Assembly: GCA_016707425.1 (NCBI GenBank)
Contig: JADJHU010000003.1
Location: forward strand, 62,001 to 126,000
Length of the DNA: 64,000 nucleotides
Direction: 5' to 3'
Source of the DNA: Gammaproteobacteria bacterium
GTDB taxonomy: Bacteria; Pseudomonadota; Gammaproteobacteria; Steroidobacterales; Steroidobacteraceae
Shown piece after piece: positions 18,368 to 25,860 of this stretch. The stretch's first letter is position 1. Each line of letters begins with the position of its first letter. The notes beneath the pieces were generated by a model. It was not told the origin of the DNA. It did not search any database and was given only the letters and a program-made list of their open reading frames with translations. Both the position numbers and the translations under genes were made by a program.

Positions 18368-19784
18368 CGGTCCTCCAAGCGCACGATGTCGTCCTCGCCG
18401 AGGTAACTCCCCGACTGCACCTCGATGATGCTGAGTGGGATCTTCCCCGGGTTCTCGATGCGGTGCTTCACGCCGATCGGGATATAGGTGGACTGGTTCT
18501 CCTCGAGCAGGAACACCTCGTCGCCGCGGGTGATGCGCGCGGTGCCGGAGACCACGATCCAGTGCTCGGCGCGGTGGTGGTGCATCTGCAAGGAGAGCGA
18601 CGCGCCGGGCTTGACCCGGAGGTTCTTCACCTGGAAACGCTCGCCGTTCTCGATGCCGTCGTAGCTGCCCCAGGGGCGATGCACTTCGCGGTGCAGCGAG
18701 TGCTCGTAGCGGCCGAGTTCCTTCAGGCGCGCGACCACCTTCTTCACGTCCTGCACACGCTCCTTCGGTGCGACCAGCACGGCGTCCTTGGTCTCGACGA
18801 CCACGTGGTCCCTGAGACCCACTGCGGCGACCAGGCGGCTCTCGCTGTAGAGATAACAGCCGCTCGAGTCCTCGACGAGCACATCGCCCCGGGCCACGTT
18901 GCCCGCTTCATCGGCCGGTGAGGCGGCGTGCAGCGCTGCCCAGGAGCCGACATCACTCCACCCGGCCTCGAGCGACACCATCACGGCATCCCGCGTCTTT
19001 TCCATCACCGCGTAGTCGATGGAGTCGCTCGGGCAGGCCTCGAAGGCCCCGCGTCGACCCGCGCGAAATCGAGGTCGGTACGCACCCCGCGCCACGCCTG
19101 CTCGCAGGCACGCGCGATGCCGGGCGCGAGGCGCGCGAGCTCCTCGAGATAGCGCGCCGCCCGGAACATGAACATGCCGCTGTTCCAGAAATACCCGCCG
19201 GCGCGCAGGAACCCCTCGGCACGGGCGAGATCCGGCTTCTCGACGAACTCGGCGATGCGGTGGACGCCGCCGCCCTCCTCCACCCCGCGCCGCAGGTAGC
19301 CATAGCCCGTCTCAGGGGCGTCCGGCACGATGCCGAAGGCCACGAGCCGCCCCGCCCGGGCCGCCGACAGGGCGGTCCGTACGGCTTTCTGAAAGGCCGC
19401 CACGTCGCGCACGACGTGATCGGCCGGCAGCACGAGGAGCACGGCATCGTCGCCCGCCGCGCCGGGCACCGCTGGTGCCGCATGCGCCAGTGCCGCATGA
19501 GCTGCCAGCGCAATCGCCGGGGCGGTGTTCCGGCCGGCGGGCTCGAGCACGATGGCTTGCGGCTGCACGTCGATCTGGCGCAGCTGCTCGGCCACGAGGA
19601 AGCGGTGCGCCTCGTTGCAGACGACCACCGGCGCGGCGCACGAAAGCCCCCGCAGACGCAGCGCCGTGTCCTGGATCATGGTGCGCTGGCCGACGAGGGC
19701 CAGCAGCTGCTTCGGGTAGAGCTCGCGGGAGAGCGGCCAGAGACGCGTTCCGGCACCGCCGGAGAGGATGACGGGGGTCAACAC
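18340..19784 (-). CDS. manC: Mannose-1-phosphate guanylyltransferase/mannose-6-phosphate isomerase (frameshifted near 19047-19050)
   Basis: Bifunctional GDP-mannose enzyme. The N-terminal nucleotidyltransferase domain begins with [22 protein letters not shown] (signature [12 protein letters not shown]) and contains YGYLRRG and FVEKPD. The frame then breaks after FARVDAG. The rest continues in the next frame as [28 protein letters not shown] and the C-terminal cupin isomerase domain ([43 protein letters not shown]). Restoring one base in the C4 run at 19047-19050 rejoins a 481-residue protein of normal size. The start is a GTG at 19784, only seven bases after the vapC stop of module 1, so manC appears to be the third gene of that toxin-antitoxin operon. 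Partner of manB. Confidence 0.9.
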
Positions 19785-19791
19785 AAGGCCG

Positions 19792-20196
19792 TCAAGTTTG
19801 CCAGAGACGCAGAGGAAACCGTGCCGCCACGCCGCGGAAATCGCCGTCCGTCGTTAAAAATGTGAGGTCGCGTCGGATGCAGAGCTGCGCAAGAAGCGCA
19901 TCGATAGTGCCGACTTGGAGGCCACCGCGTCGGCAGGCGTTGCGCAGGCGCGCGGCCTCGACGTGATCCTGGCGATCGGGCAAGAGGAGCGGCAGCGCGG
20001 AAAAACGCTCGAGAATCGCGGACTGCGCCTTCGGGCCGCTGAAGCCCTGCAGAAGCTCCTGGAGGACCAGCCCGGTCGTGAGCACCGGCTCGCCGGTCTC
20101 GAGTGCCTGCAGCAGCGCGCCGACTTCGGGCGCATCCGGCGGCGCATCACGGCGCAGGGCAAGCGACCAAACGCTCGTGTCGACGAACAGGCTCAA
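19792..20196 (-). CDS. vapC: VapC-type PIN-domain toxin (module 1)
   Basis: PIN-domain ribonuclease toxin of 134 residues. SLFVDTSVWSLALRRD carries the first active-site Asp, LVLQELLQGF the acidic residue of the second strand, IDALLAQLCIRRD the third, and LTTDGDF the C-terminal acidic motif. No ATG is available; a TTG at 20196 overlaps the antitoxin stop in TTGA and yields the family N-terminus. It belongs to a subgroup clearly different in sequence from module 2. Confidence 0.9.
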   Translation of the reverse strand: MSLFVDTSVWSLALRRDAPPDAPEVGALLQALETGEPVLTTGLVLQELLQGFSGPKAQSAILERFSALPLLLPDRQDHVEAARLRNACRRGGLQVGTIDALLAQLCIRRDLTFLTTDGDFRGVAARFPLRLWQT

Positions 20197-20393
20197 TCGC
20201 GCGAGCGCTCCGACTTGTACTGGTAGTCCCGATCCCATTCGAGCTGGCCCATGAGCTCGAGCAGACCCTTTTGCCTGCGACGGGCGATGAATTCCTCGAG
20301 CGCCCGGGTCACGGCGGCTTTCTTCGTGCGTTCACCGCTTACCTCGAGTGCGAGCTCGAGGAGTTGGGGGTCGATGGAGAGATTCGTAGCCAT
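20193..20393 (-). CDS. vapB: VapB-type antitoxin of module 1
   Basis: A 66-residue antitoxin. ATNLSIDPQLLELALEVSG followed by RTKKAAVTRALEEFIARRR is the DNA-binding segment seen in VapB antitoxins of the DUF2191 type, and the charged tail QLEWDRDYQYKSERSRD binds toxin. The ATG at 20393 lies inside the left arm of an inverted repeat, supporting autoregulation. Confidence 0.9.
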   Translation of the reverse strand: MATNLSIDPQLLELALEVSGERTKKAAVTRALEEFIARRRQKGLLELMGQLEWDRDYQYKSERSRD

Positions 20394-20448
20394 GTGTAAA
20401 CCTCCACACACGAGCTTACACAGTTGTCCGCGTGCATACAACACGTGT
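20393..20448. promoter_or_regulatory. Shared operator/promoter region of divergent vapBC and ccdAB modules
   Basis: A 64-base gap separates the two divergent antitoxin genes. It contains TGTGTAA (20393-20399) and TTACACA (20416-20422), a perfect 7-bp inverted repeat next to vapB. An 8-bp palindrome ACACGTGT (20441-20448) lies just before ccdA. Each antitoxin probably controls its own side. Both promoters must lie within these few bases, so mutual interference is likely. Confidence 0.65.
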
Positions 20449-20457
20449 AGGATACCC

Positions 20458-20760
20458 ATGTCCAAAGCATTGGGTCTTGTCATGCGCCACCCACCCTTCG
20501 ATCCCAAGGCTCCCAAGCGCACCGTCAGCCTGACGCTCAATTCCGATCTCTACGCCAAGGCCAAGAGCGCCGGTATCAACGCCTCGCGGGTCGCCGAGGA
20601 AGCGCTCGCACACGAGGTGCAGAAGCTCGAGCGGGAAAAGCTCGCAGCCGAAATCCGCCAGGACATCGAATGGCTGGCCGAGTACGTCAGCCGGCACGGG
20701 TCTTTCGCAGCTGCGGTACGCGAGCACTACGAGCGGCAGCGGGGCGATGAACCAGTTTGA
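20458..20760 (+). CDS. ccdA: CcdA-type antitoxin
   Basis: A 100-residue ribbon-helix-helix antitoxin. KRTVSLTLNSDLYAKAKSAGINASRVAEEAL is the DNA-binding part, here described by its pattern of a strand followed by two helices. The C-terminal EWLAEYVSRHGSFAAAVRE matches the toxin-binding tail of CcdA. The ATG at 20458 is preferred; an internal ATG at 20482 is possible because residues 1-10 are unconserved. It overlaps ccdB by 14 bases. Confidence 0.9.
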   Translation: MSKALGLVMRHPPFDPKAPKRTVSLTLNSDLYAKAKSAGINASRVAEEALAHEVQKLEREKLAAEIRQDIEWLAEYVSRHGSFAAAVREHYERQRGDEPV

Positions 20761-21067
20761 CGTCTTCAGCAACCCGCTCGCGCAGCTTCGATCGGGATAT
20801 CCCTTCGTGGTCGTGCTGCAATCCGGGCTCATCGAGTACGAGCACGGGAGAGTGTGCGCGCCGCTGGCACCTGGCTCCGCCCGAGTTTCATCGGGTGCGG
20901 CGGGGAAGCTGATCCCGCGGGTATCGTTCGAAGGGAGCGACTTTGTCCTGATGATTCCCGAGATGGCTGCCATCAACCCCCGAGACCTGCAGAGATCTCG
21001 CGGGAGTCTCGCGGCTCATCGCCAGCAGATCCTCGCCGCGGTCGACTATCTCTTCCTCGGCTTCTGA
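20747..21067 (+). CDS. ccdB: CcdB-type DNA gyrase toxin
   Basis: A 106-residue toxin of the CcdB family, which poisons DNA gyrase. The N-terminus QFDVFSNPLAQLRSGYPFVV, the central strand LIPRVSFEGSDFVLMIPEMAA and the C-terminal AAVDYLFLGF are characteristic. The last residues, ending in Leu-Gly-Phe, differ slightly from the Trp-Gly-Ile end of the F-plasmid protein that contacts gyrase. Translation is coupled to ccdA by a 14-base overlap. The frame is intact, so the toxin is probably functional. Confidence 0.9.
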   Translation: MNQFDVFSNPLAQLRSGYPFVVVLQSGLIEYEHGRVCAPLAPGSARVSSGAAGKLIPRVSFEGSDFVLMIPEMAAINPRDLQRSRGSLAAHRQQILAAVDYLFLGF

Positions 21068-21080
21068 CGCAGCCCGCAGC

Positions 21081-21161
21081 TCATCGCTGCTCGCGGCCAT
21101 GGAACAGCCGCAGCACGATCACGTCGCTGCCGACAATCTCGTAGCGAATTTCGTAGGGGCC
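21081..21161 (-). pseudogene. ParE/RelE toxin remnant (C-terminal 26 residues only)
   Basis: In the frame next to the antitoxin, GPYEIRYEIVGSDVIVLRLFHGREQR followed by a stop is a clear C-terminal end of a ParE/RelE toxin (given here as its full 26-residue extent by position; the key pattern is YEIRYEI, VLRLFHGR). The rest of the toxin is gone. The remnant begins inside the antitoxin gene, so an internal deletion has joined the antitoxin C-terminus to the toxin C-terminus. Confidence 0.75.
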
Positions 21162-21379
21162 GCCCAGGCCTCGATGTCGCTGTGCTCGATCGTGCGGCCC
21201 GCATCGACATCGGCGAGAGCTTCTAGCGTCGCCTGATGCCTCGCCTCCTCGAGCGCAAGGTAGCCGGCGACCGCCTCCTTGACCACCCAGCCTTTCGGCC
21301 GCTCGAGCCGCGCCGCGAGCTCGTCGAGTCTCGCTGCGAGATCTGCCGGCAGATGCGCAGTGACTACCCTCGTCTCCAC
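21119..21379 (-). CDS. ParD/CopG-type antitoxin of a degraded parDE module
   Basis: An 86-residue ribbon-helix-helix antitoxin. METRVVTAHLPADLAARLDEL and RPKGWVVKEAVAGYL form the DNA-binding part, then a helix with QATLEALADVDAGRTIEHSDIEAW. The expected end after EAWAA is replaced by PTKFATRLSAAT, which is out-of-frame toxin sequence. The gene may survive as an orphan antitoxin, because its promoter and operator palindrome are intact. Confidence 0.82.
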   Translation of the reverse strand: METRVVTAHLPADLAARLDELAARLERPKGWVVKEAVAGYLALEEARHQATLEALADVDAGRTIEHSDIEAWAAPTKFATRLSAAT

Positions 21380-21387
21380 GGCCGCAC

Positions 21388-21416
21388 TCCAATCATCCTG
21401 ATTGGAAACGATTATA
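21388..21416 (-). promoter_or_regulatory. Promoter and operator of the degraded parDE module
   Basis: On the minus strand a consensus TATAAT box (21416-21411) is followed by a perfect 8-bp inverted repeat TCCAATCA/TGATTGGA (21388-21406) with a 3-base centre, just upstream of the antitoxin ATG. The palindrome overlaps the expected transcription start, a standard arrangement for antitoxin autorepression. Confidence 0.72.
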
Positions 21417-21421
21417 GTCGA

Positions 21422-22756
21422 TCAGGCGCCTGCCCGCCCCCGCCCGATCGCGTAGTACTCGAAGCCGAACCGCTCGAGGAGCGCCGGATCGTAGATGTTG
21501 CGCCCATCGAAGATCACCGCGTGCTTCAGCACCTTCTTCAGGCGGTCGAAGTCGGGGCTGCGGAACTCCGGCCATTCCGTGACGATCGCCAGTGCATCCG
21601 CGCCTTCGGTCGCCTCGTAGGCATTCTTCGTGAGGACGAGATCGGGACGCTCGCCGTAGAGGCGCTGCGCCTCGGCTGCGGCCACGGGGTCGTAGGCCCG
21701 CACCCTCGCGCCCGAAGCCCACAGGAGCTCTATCACGCGCCTCGCGGGCGCCTCGCGCATGTCGTCGGTATTCGGCTTGAAGGCGAGACCCCAGAGCGCA
21801 AACGTCCGGCCCGCGAGCGATTCGCCGAAGTGCGCCCGAATCTTGCGCACCAGCACTTCCTTCTGCGCCTCGTTCACCGCCTCGACGGACTCCAGGAGCT
21901 GCGGCGTGACGCCCGCCCCGCGCGCCGAGCGCACGAGCGCCTTCACGTCCTTGGGGAAGCACGAGCCCCCATAGCCCGTGCCGGGGTAGATGAAGCTGTA
22001 ACCGATACGCGGGTCCGAACCGATCCCCTGGCGCACCATCTCGATGTCCGCGCCGACGCGTTCCGCGAGCCCTGCGAGCTCGTTCATGAAACTGATCTTG
22101 GTGGCGAGCATCGCGTTGGCCGCGTACTTCGTGAGCTCGGCGGACCGCACGTCCATGACGATGAAGCGGTCGCGGTTGCGTGTGAAGGGATCGTACAGCG
22201 CGCGCATCAGCTCCATGGTGCGCGGGTTGTCCGTGCCGACGACCACCCGGTCCGGCTTCATGAAATCCTGGATCGCCGCGCCTTCCTTCAGGAATTCAGG
22301 GTTCGAGACCACGTCGAATTCGATCCGCGCGCCACGCGCGGCCAGCGCCGTTTCCAGCTCACGCCGCACCTTGTCGGCCGTACCCACGGGCACCGTAGAC
22401 TTGGTGATCACGATGCAGTAGCTGCCCATGCGCTCGCCGATCGTGCGCGCCACGCTCAGGACGTGGCGGAGATCCGCCGAGCCGTCCTCGTCCGGCGGCG
22501 TGCCGACCGCAATGATCTGAAAGAGTCCGTGATCGACGCCGCGCACCGCATCGGTGGTGAATTCGAGACGCCCCGCCTCGGCGTTGCGCCTGACGATCGC
22601 CTCCAGCCCCGGCTCGTGGATCGGGATCTCGCCGCGCTGCAGCCGCTCGATCTTGCCCGCATCGACATCCACGCAGACCACGTGATTGCCGGCTTCCGCG
22701 AAGCAGGCGCCCGTGACCAGGCCGACATAGCCGGAACCGAAGATCGTGACTCTCAT
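21422..22756 (-). CDS. ugd: UDP-glucose 6-dehydrogenase
   Basis: Oxidises UDP-glucose to UDP-glucuronate in the cytoplasm using NAD+. At 444 residues it is full length. The N-terminal Rossmann motif is [15 protein letters not shown]. Also present are [35 protein letters not shown], the helix with [16 protein letters not shown], and the catalytic cysteine in [10 protein letters not shown] near residue 255-265. The C-terminal UDP-binding domain has [14 protein letters not shown]. The ATG at 22756 gives [12 protein letters not shown]-glucuronate could feed the epimerase at 50.6-51.6 kb. The stop lies six bases from the promoter box of the degraded parDE module, so the two toxin-antitoxin regions hug this gene closely. 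Confidence 0.95.
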   Translation of the reverse strand: MRVTIFGSGYVGLVTGACFAEAGNHVVCVDVDAGKIERLQRGEIPIHEPGLEAIVRRNAEAGRLEFTTDAVRGVDHGLFQIIAVGTPPDEDGSADLRHVLSVARTIGERMGSYCIVITKSTVPVGTADKVRRELETALAARGARIEFDVVSNPEFLKEGAAIQDFMKPDRVVVGTDNPRTMELMRALYDPFTRNRDRFIVMDVRSAELTKYAANAMLATKISFMNELAGLAERVGADIEMVRQGIGSDPRIGYSFIYPGTGYGGSCFPKDVKALVRSARGAGVTPQLLESVEAVNEAQKEVLVRKIRAHFGESLAGRTFALWGLAFKPNTDDMREAPARRVIELLWASGARVRAYDPVAAAEAQRLYGERPDLVLTKNAYEATEGADALAIVTEWPEFRSPDFDRLKKVLKHAVIFDGRNIYDPALLERFGFEYYAIGRGRAGA

Positions 22757-22841
22757 TGTCTGCAGACCTGCTCAGCGCTTGCGCGAAGGCGCGCATTCTC
22801 GCGCAGATGAACGCCCAGCGGTGTGACGCGTTCCGGGCGGA

Positions 22842-23471
22842 TCATCGACGCCCTTTGGGGCGTCCGTGGGGCTGCCCCTTGGGCCGTCGCGCCTCGGCGT
22901 CCGCGACGATCCGGCAGGCCGACTCGATCGCTCCCCTCACCCGCGTGGTGTCACCGACGTAATTCAGGAGCGCCTGTTCGGCCCTGTGCCGCAGCGTATC
23001 CGACGAGATGAGCCCGAGGCTTGCCAGCGCCGCGATATCCTCGCGATCCTGCTCCGAGAAGCGGCTGATCTTGCTCACCGCAAGATCCAAGGGAGACAGC
23101 AGCCGCACATCGAGCACTTGCGCGTCGATGCCCTCCAGCGTAAGAGCCTGTGACTGCTCGTACGCATCCTCGTGCAGCAGGCCGAAGGTATCGTTGTACT
23201 GGCGATCGAAATACAGCAGCCGCGCCGCGCCATCCGGGTCCCGATAAGACACTTTGAGGTCGTCCGGCAGCACGATGCGACGGGAGAACACGGCATCGAC
23301 ATCCTTCGTGACGCGTGCGCCGGTGTAGAAGTGAAGGGCAGCACCGCCTGCGACGTACATCCTGACCGGGAGGCTGGCCGCAGGCGCCGACTCCAGCGCA
23401 CGCGCGATGCGGGCCACGAGCTCGCGAAAGGCCTCGACGTACTCGGGTCGCGCCTGGCGATCAGGCCGCAT
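22842..23471 (-). CDS. Nucleotidyltransferase-like protein (DUF6036/AbiEii-like), paired with HTH gene
   Basis: A 209-residue protein with a nucleotidyltransferase core. YVAGGAALHFYTGARVTKDVDAVF has the GG(A/S) and DxD pattern, and LDVRLLSPLDLAVSKISRFSEQDREDI is typical of the DUF6036 and AbiEii groups. Such proteins often act as toxins or partners in two-gene stress modules. The ATG at 23471 overlaps the stop of the HTH gene by 11 bases, so both come from one transcript. The C-terminus (RPKGQPHGRPKGRR) is basic and low-complexity. Target and activity are not known. Confidence 0.75.
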   Translation of the reverse strand: MRPDRQARPEYVEAFRELVARIARALESAPAASLPVRMYVAGGAALHFYTGARVTKDVDAVFSRRIVLPDDLKVSYRDPDGAARLLYFDRQYNDTFGLLHEDAYEQSQALTLEGIDAQVLDVRLLSPLDLAVSKISRFSEQDREDIAALASLGLISSDTLRHRAEQALLNYVGDTTRVRGAIESACRIVADAEARRPKGQPHGRPKGRR

Positions 23472-23994
23472 GAGCCCGCTCAGCTTCGAGCAGCGGCAGA
23501 AACCGGGACGGCTGCAGCGGACTGCGAGCCAGCCAGATTGCGAACACCTCGGGTTCGCAGCTGCCCGGATGCAGACGTTCTGCGAGCTCGAGGAGCGCGC
23601 GCCGATCATAGCCGCGCACGCTTGCCAGCATTACGGCCAGCCCCGCCATGAAGAAACGCGGCCCGAGCCGCGCCCAGCGGGCGGCGTCGAGCTCGCCGGA
23701 CGCGCAGAGCTGCAGCAATCGGGCCTCGAGCTCACGATCCAGATGCGCTGGAAAGTGCGCATCATCCTCTGCGTTGCGGCTTGCGCTGTCGAGGACGCCG
23801 ATGCCAGTGCCGGCGGCGTGCGCCAGCGCCTCGAGTGTCGCGAAATCACAGCTTTGGCGGCGGCGGAGGCGGCAGAGCGTCTCCGTACGAACTCCGGCCG
23901 CACGCGCCCAGGCAGCGTCGGTGAGGCCGCGCGCCCGCGCCTCGCGCGTGAGCGCTGTGAGGAGATCGGGAAGACCGCTCATTGACTTTTTCAT
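23461..23994 (-). CDS. Helix-turn-helix regulator, putative antitoxin of the nucleotidyltransferase
   Basis: A 177-residue protein with an N-terminal XRE-like helix-turn-helix (GLTDAAWARAAGVRTETLCRLRR, then CDFATLEALAHAAG, about residues 22-65) and a helical C-terminal domain containing WARLGPRFFMAGLAVMLASVRGYDRRALLELAERL. The ATG at 23994 lies inside a long inverted repeat, which suggests that the protein represses its own gene. It is translationally coupled to the downstream nucleotidyltransferase gene, a common toxin-antitoxin layout; the biological role is inferred from that. Confidence 0.78.
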   Translation of the reverse strand: MKKSMSGLPDLLTALTREARARGLTDAAWARAAGVRTETLCRLRRRQSCDFATLEALAHAAGTGIGVLDSASRNAEDDAHFPAHLDRELEARLLQLCASGELDAARWARLGPRFFMAGLAVMLASVRGYDRRALLELAERLHPGSCEPEVFAIWLARSPLQPSRFLPLLEAERAHAA

Positions 23995-24033
23995 CAATGC
24001 CCAGCCTGCGCTAGGTTGATTTGAAAGTCAATG
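23980..24033. promoter_or_regulatory. Long inverted repeat overlapping the HTH gene start
   Basis: CATTGACTTT (23980-23989) and AAAGTCAATG (24024-24033) are perfect 10-bp arms. Extending inward, 5 of the next 8 positions also pair, giving 15 of 18 matched. The left arm covers the first codons of the HTH gene and the right arm lies upstream of it. A dimeric repressor binding both arms would block transcription and initiation. Confidence 0.7.
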
Positions 24034-24410
24034 GCGAGCCTTGGCGGGCTGGCTTGCTGTCGAAATCCATACCTTTCGAGCGCCTTGCCGAACAGGCGTG
24101 CGGGGACACCTGGCGCAACATCCGTGACGATTCCAAGCGCATCAAACTTGCTCAATTGTTGAGCCCCAACGGCACCGTCTGGCAAGTCACTGAGCCCCCG
24201 CCGATCCTGCACCTGGCCTGAGCGCCTGGATACACGCCCCTTTCCCGCTACCGACGTAAGTCGCTGCGGCGCAATTGACAGGATGCTGTCGAAATGAGCG
24301 TGCACGGGGTAATTCGACAGAACGCTGTCATCTGCTGCGCCGGCACCCTGCCTCGCTCCTCCGCATCGCCTGTCCGACCCGCATTTCGAGCGCCGGGTTA
24401 CCCCTCACAC
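24034..24410. other. Gene-free stretch of about 380 bases with short repeats
   Basis: No convincing gene is seen on either strand. The 12-mer TGCTGTCGAAAT occurs twice in direct orientation (24055-24066 and 24284-24295), and an inverted pair lies at 24276-24330. The pattern resembles the repeated terminal sequences left by a transposable element, but no transposase fragment could be recognised. Confidence 0.45.
24276..24330. repeat. Inverted repeat pair with GACAG/CTGTC cores
   Basis: The left arm (24276-24293, TGACAGGATGCTGTCGAA) and the right arm (24313-24330, TTCGACAGAACGCTGTCA) match at 14 of 18 positions across a 19-base spacer. Each arm is itself a small GACAG-CTGTC palindrome. It lies upstream of no gene and downstream of the AAA ATPase gene. 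Confidence 0.55.
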
Positions 24411-25604
24411 CTACATCAGCTCCTCGCGACCGAGCAGCCCGCCCCGGCCGGCCAGCGGCACCGCCTCGATCGCAGCGCCTTCGGCGAGCGGATAGGCTTG
24501 CTCAGTGCGGCAGGCGATAAAGGCCTGCACCACGGATCGCTCGCCGTACTCTGCCTGCAGTGGACGAAGAGCACGCGCGACAGACGGCTCGATGCGTGCC
24601 GCGGTCTTGCATTCGACAACCACGAAGCGCTCGGGCGCCGTCTCGATGAGCAGATCCAGCTCGTGACCCTGTGCCGTACGCCAGAACCAGAGCGGCGGCC
24701 GCTTGCCGTGCGCGAGGTAGTGCTTGCGCACTTCGGAGATGACCAGGTTCTCCCACACTGCGCCCCAGAGCGCGTGGGAAGGCAGATCGCTCATGGAGTT
24801 GAATCCCAGCAGATAGGTCAGCAGCCCCGTATCCGCGAAATAGAGCTTCGGGGACTTGACGAGACGCTTGGTCCGCTGCCGATGATAGGGCTCGAGAAGG
24901 AAGATCTGCTGGCTCGCCTCGAGCACGGAGATCCAGCTCTTTGCCGTGTTCGGAGAGATGCCCACGTCGCGCGCCAGTTCTGCGTAGGACAGCAGCTGTG
25001 CGGCACGCAGCGCACAGGCCCGCAGAAAGCGGTCGAAATCCCGCAGGCTGCCGACATTGAGCAGATTGCGTACGTCGCGCTCGAGGTAGGTAGCCACGTA
25101 CGAGCCGAGCCAGAGCGCACGGTCGAGCTGCGGCTTCTGCCAGAGCTCCGGCCAGGCACCCCGCCAGAGGACGCGGTCGATGGCCGCGAGATCCTTGCTG
25201 CCTTCGATTTCCTGGAGGCTCAGAGCCGGCAAGGTGAGCACGGCAGCACGCCCGGCGAGCGATTCCGTCACTCCCGCCATCAGCTCGAAGCTCTGGGAGC
25301 CGGTGACCAGGAACTGACCCGGCGCGCGCTCCCCGTCCACGCGCAGCTTGATCTCGCGCAGCAGGCCCGGTGCGTACTGCACTTCATCGAGGATGAGTGG
25401 CGGCGAGCGTTCCGCGAAGATCCGTCGAGGATCAAGGCGTGCGGCTTCCGCCTGCGCCGGCACGTCGAGGGTGACGTAGCTTGCGTCGGGGAGAAATGCC
25501 CGCGCGAGGGTGGTCTTGCCGACCTGGCGCGCCCCGGTGATCAGGACGACTGGAAACTGCTTCCAAGCCGTTGCGAGGCGTTCACTGAGGATTCTCGGAA
25601 TCAT
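24411..25604 (-). CDS. AAA ATPase with DUF4143 domain
   Basis: Protein of 397 residues of a widespread accessory ATPase group. Walker A is GARQVGKTTLA near residues 23-33, Walker B is LILDEVQY near residue 70, and a sensor-like LVTGSQSFEL follows. The C-terminal half has a winged-helix-like AELARDVGISPNTAKSWISVLE and ends in a nuclease-like fold: WENLVISEVRKHY, then ELDLLIE with the VVECKT motif. The family is common in genomic islands next to toxin-antitoxin genes, and its function is not established. The ATG at 25604 follows an AT-rich palindrome. The frame is intact. Confidence 0.9.
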   Translation of the reverse strand: MIPRILSERLATAWKQFPVVLITGARQVGKTTLARAFLPDASYVTLDVPAQAEAARLDPRRIFAERSPPLILDEVQYAPGLLREIKLRVDGERAPGQFLVTGSQSFELMAGVTESLAGRAAVLTLPALSLQEIEGSKDLAAIDRVLWRGAWPELWQKPQLDRALWLGSYVATYLERDVRNLLNVGSLRDFDRFLRACALRAAQLLSYAELARDVGISPNTAKSWISVLEASQQIFLLEPYHRQRTKRLVKSPKLYFADTGLLTYLLGFNSMSDLPSHALWGAVWENLVISEVRKHYLAHGKRPPLWFWRTAQGHELDLLIETAPERFVVVECKTAARIEPSVARALRPLQAEYGERSVVQAFIACRTEQAYPLAEGAAIEAVPLAGRGGLLGREELM

Positions 25605-25617
25605 TACTGCGCATTTT

Positions 25618-25638
25618 ATGCAATCTCATTGCATTTTT
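25618..25638. promoter_or_regulatory. AT-rich palindrome upstream of the AAA ATPase
   Basis: ATGCAAT-CTC-ATTGCAT (25618-25634) is a perfect 7-bp inverted repeat followed on the plus strand by a T5 run. It lies 14 bases upstream of the ATPase start. It may be an operator for that minus-strand gene or a small plus-strand terminator. Confidence 0.5.
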
Positions 25639-25658
25639 GTAAGACCGCCCCGGCGAAG

Positions 25659-25829
25659 CTGCCTCGCCGGGTACGCGAGGTCATCGCCGACCCGGAGGAC
25701 GTCGTCCACCTGAGCACCGTCAATCTCCGGGAGATCTCACTCAAGCTCGCGCCGGGAAAACTCGAGCTGACCGACAGCACGCCCGACGAGCTGGTGCCTC
25801 TTGCGCTGGGACTGAAAAGCTCCTGGTGA
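25659..25829 (+). pseudogene. PIN-domain (VapC) toxin fragment
   Basis: A 56-codon open stretch reads LPRRVREVIADPEDVV, then LSTVNLREISLKLAPGKLEL, then a short tail and stop. The pattern 'S(A/T)V(N)LxEIxxKxxxGKLxL' is the conserved middle of VapC-family toxins. Both the N-terminal Asp motif and the C-terminal active-site part are missing, and no antitoxin remains. It lies between the ATPase and the end of the wecA-like gene. Confidence 0.7.
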
Positions 25830-25860
25830 GATCGCCCGAACGGCGGATCCGGGCCAGGCG

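Noticed and set aside
23998..24305. Small open frames in the repeat-rich gap as genes
   Set aside because: No ribosome-binding site, no recognisable family, and both strands open equally.
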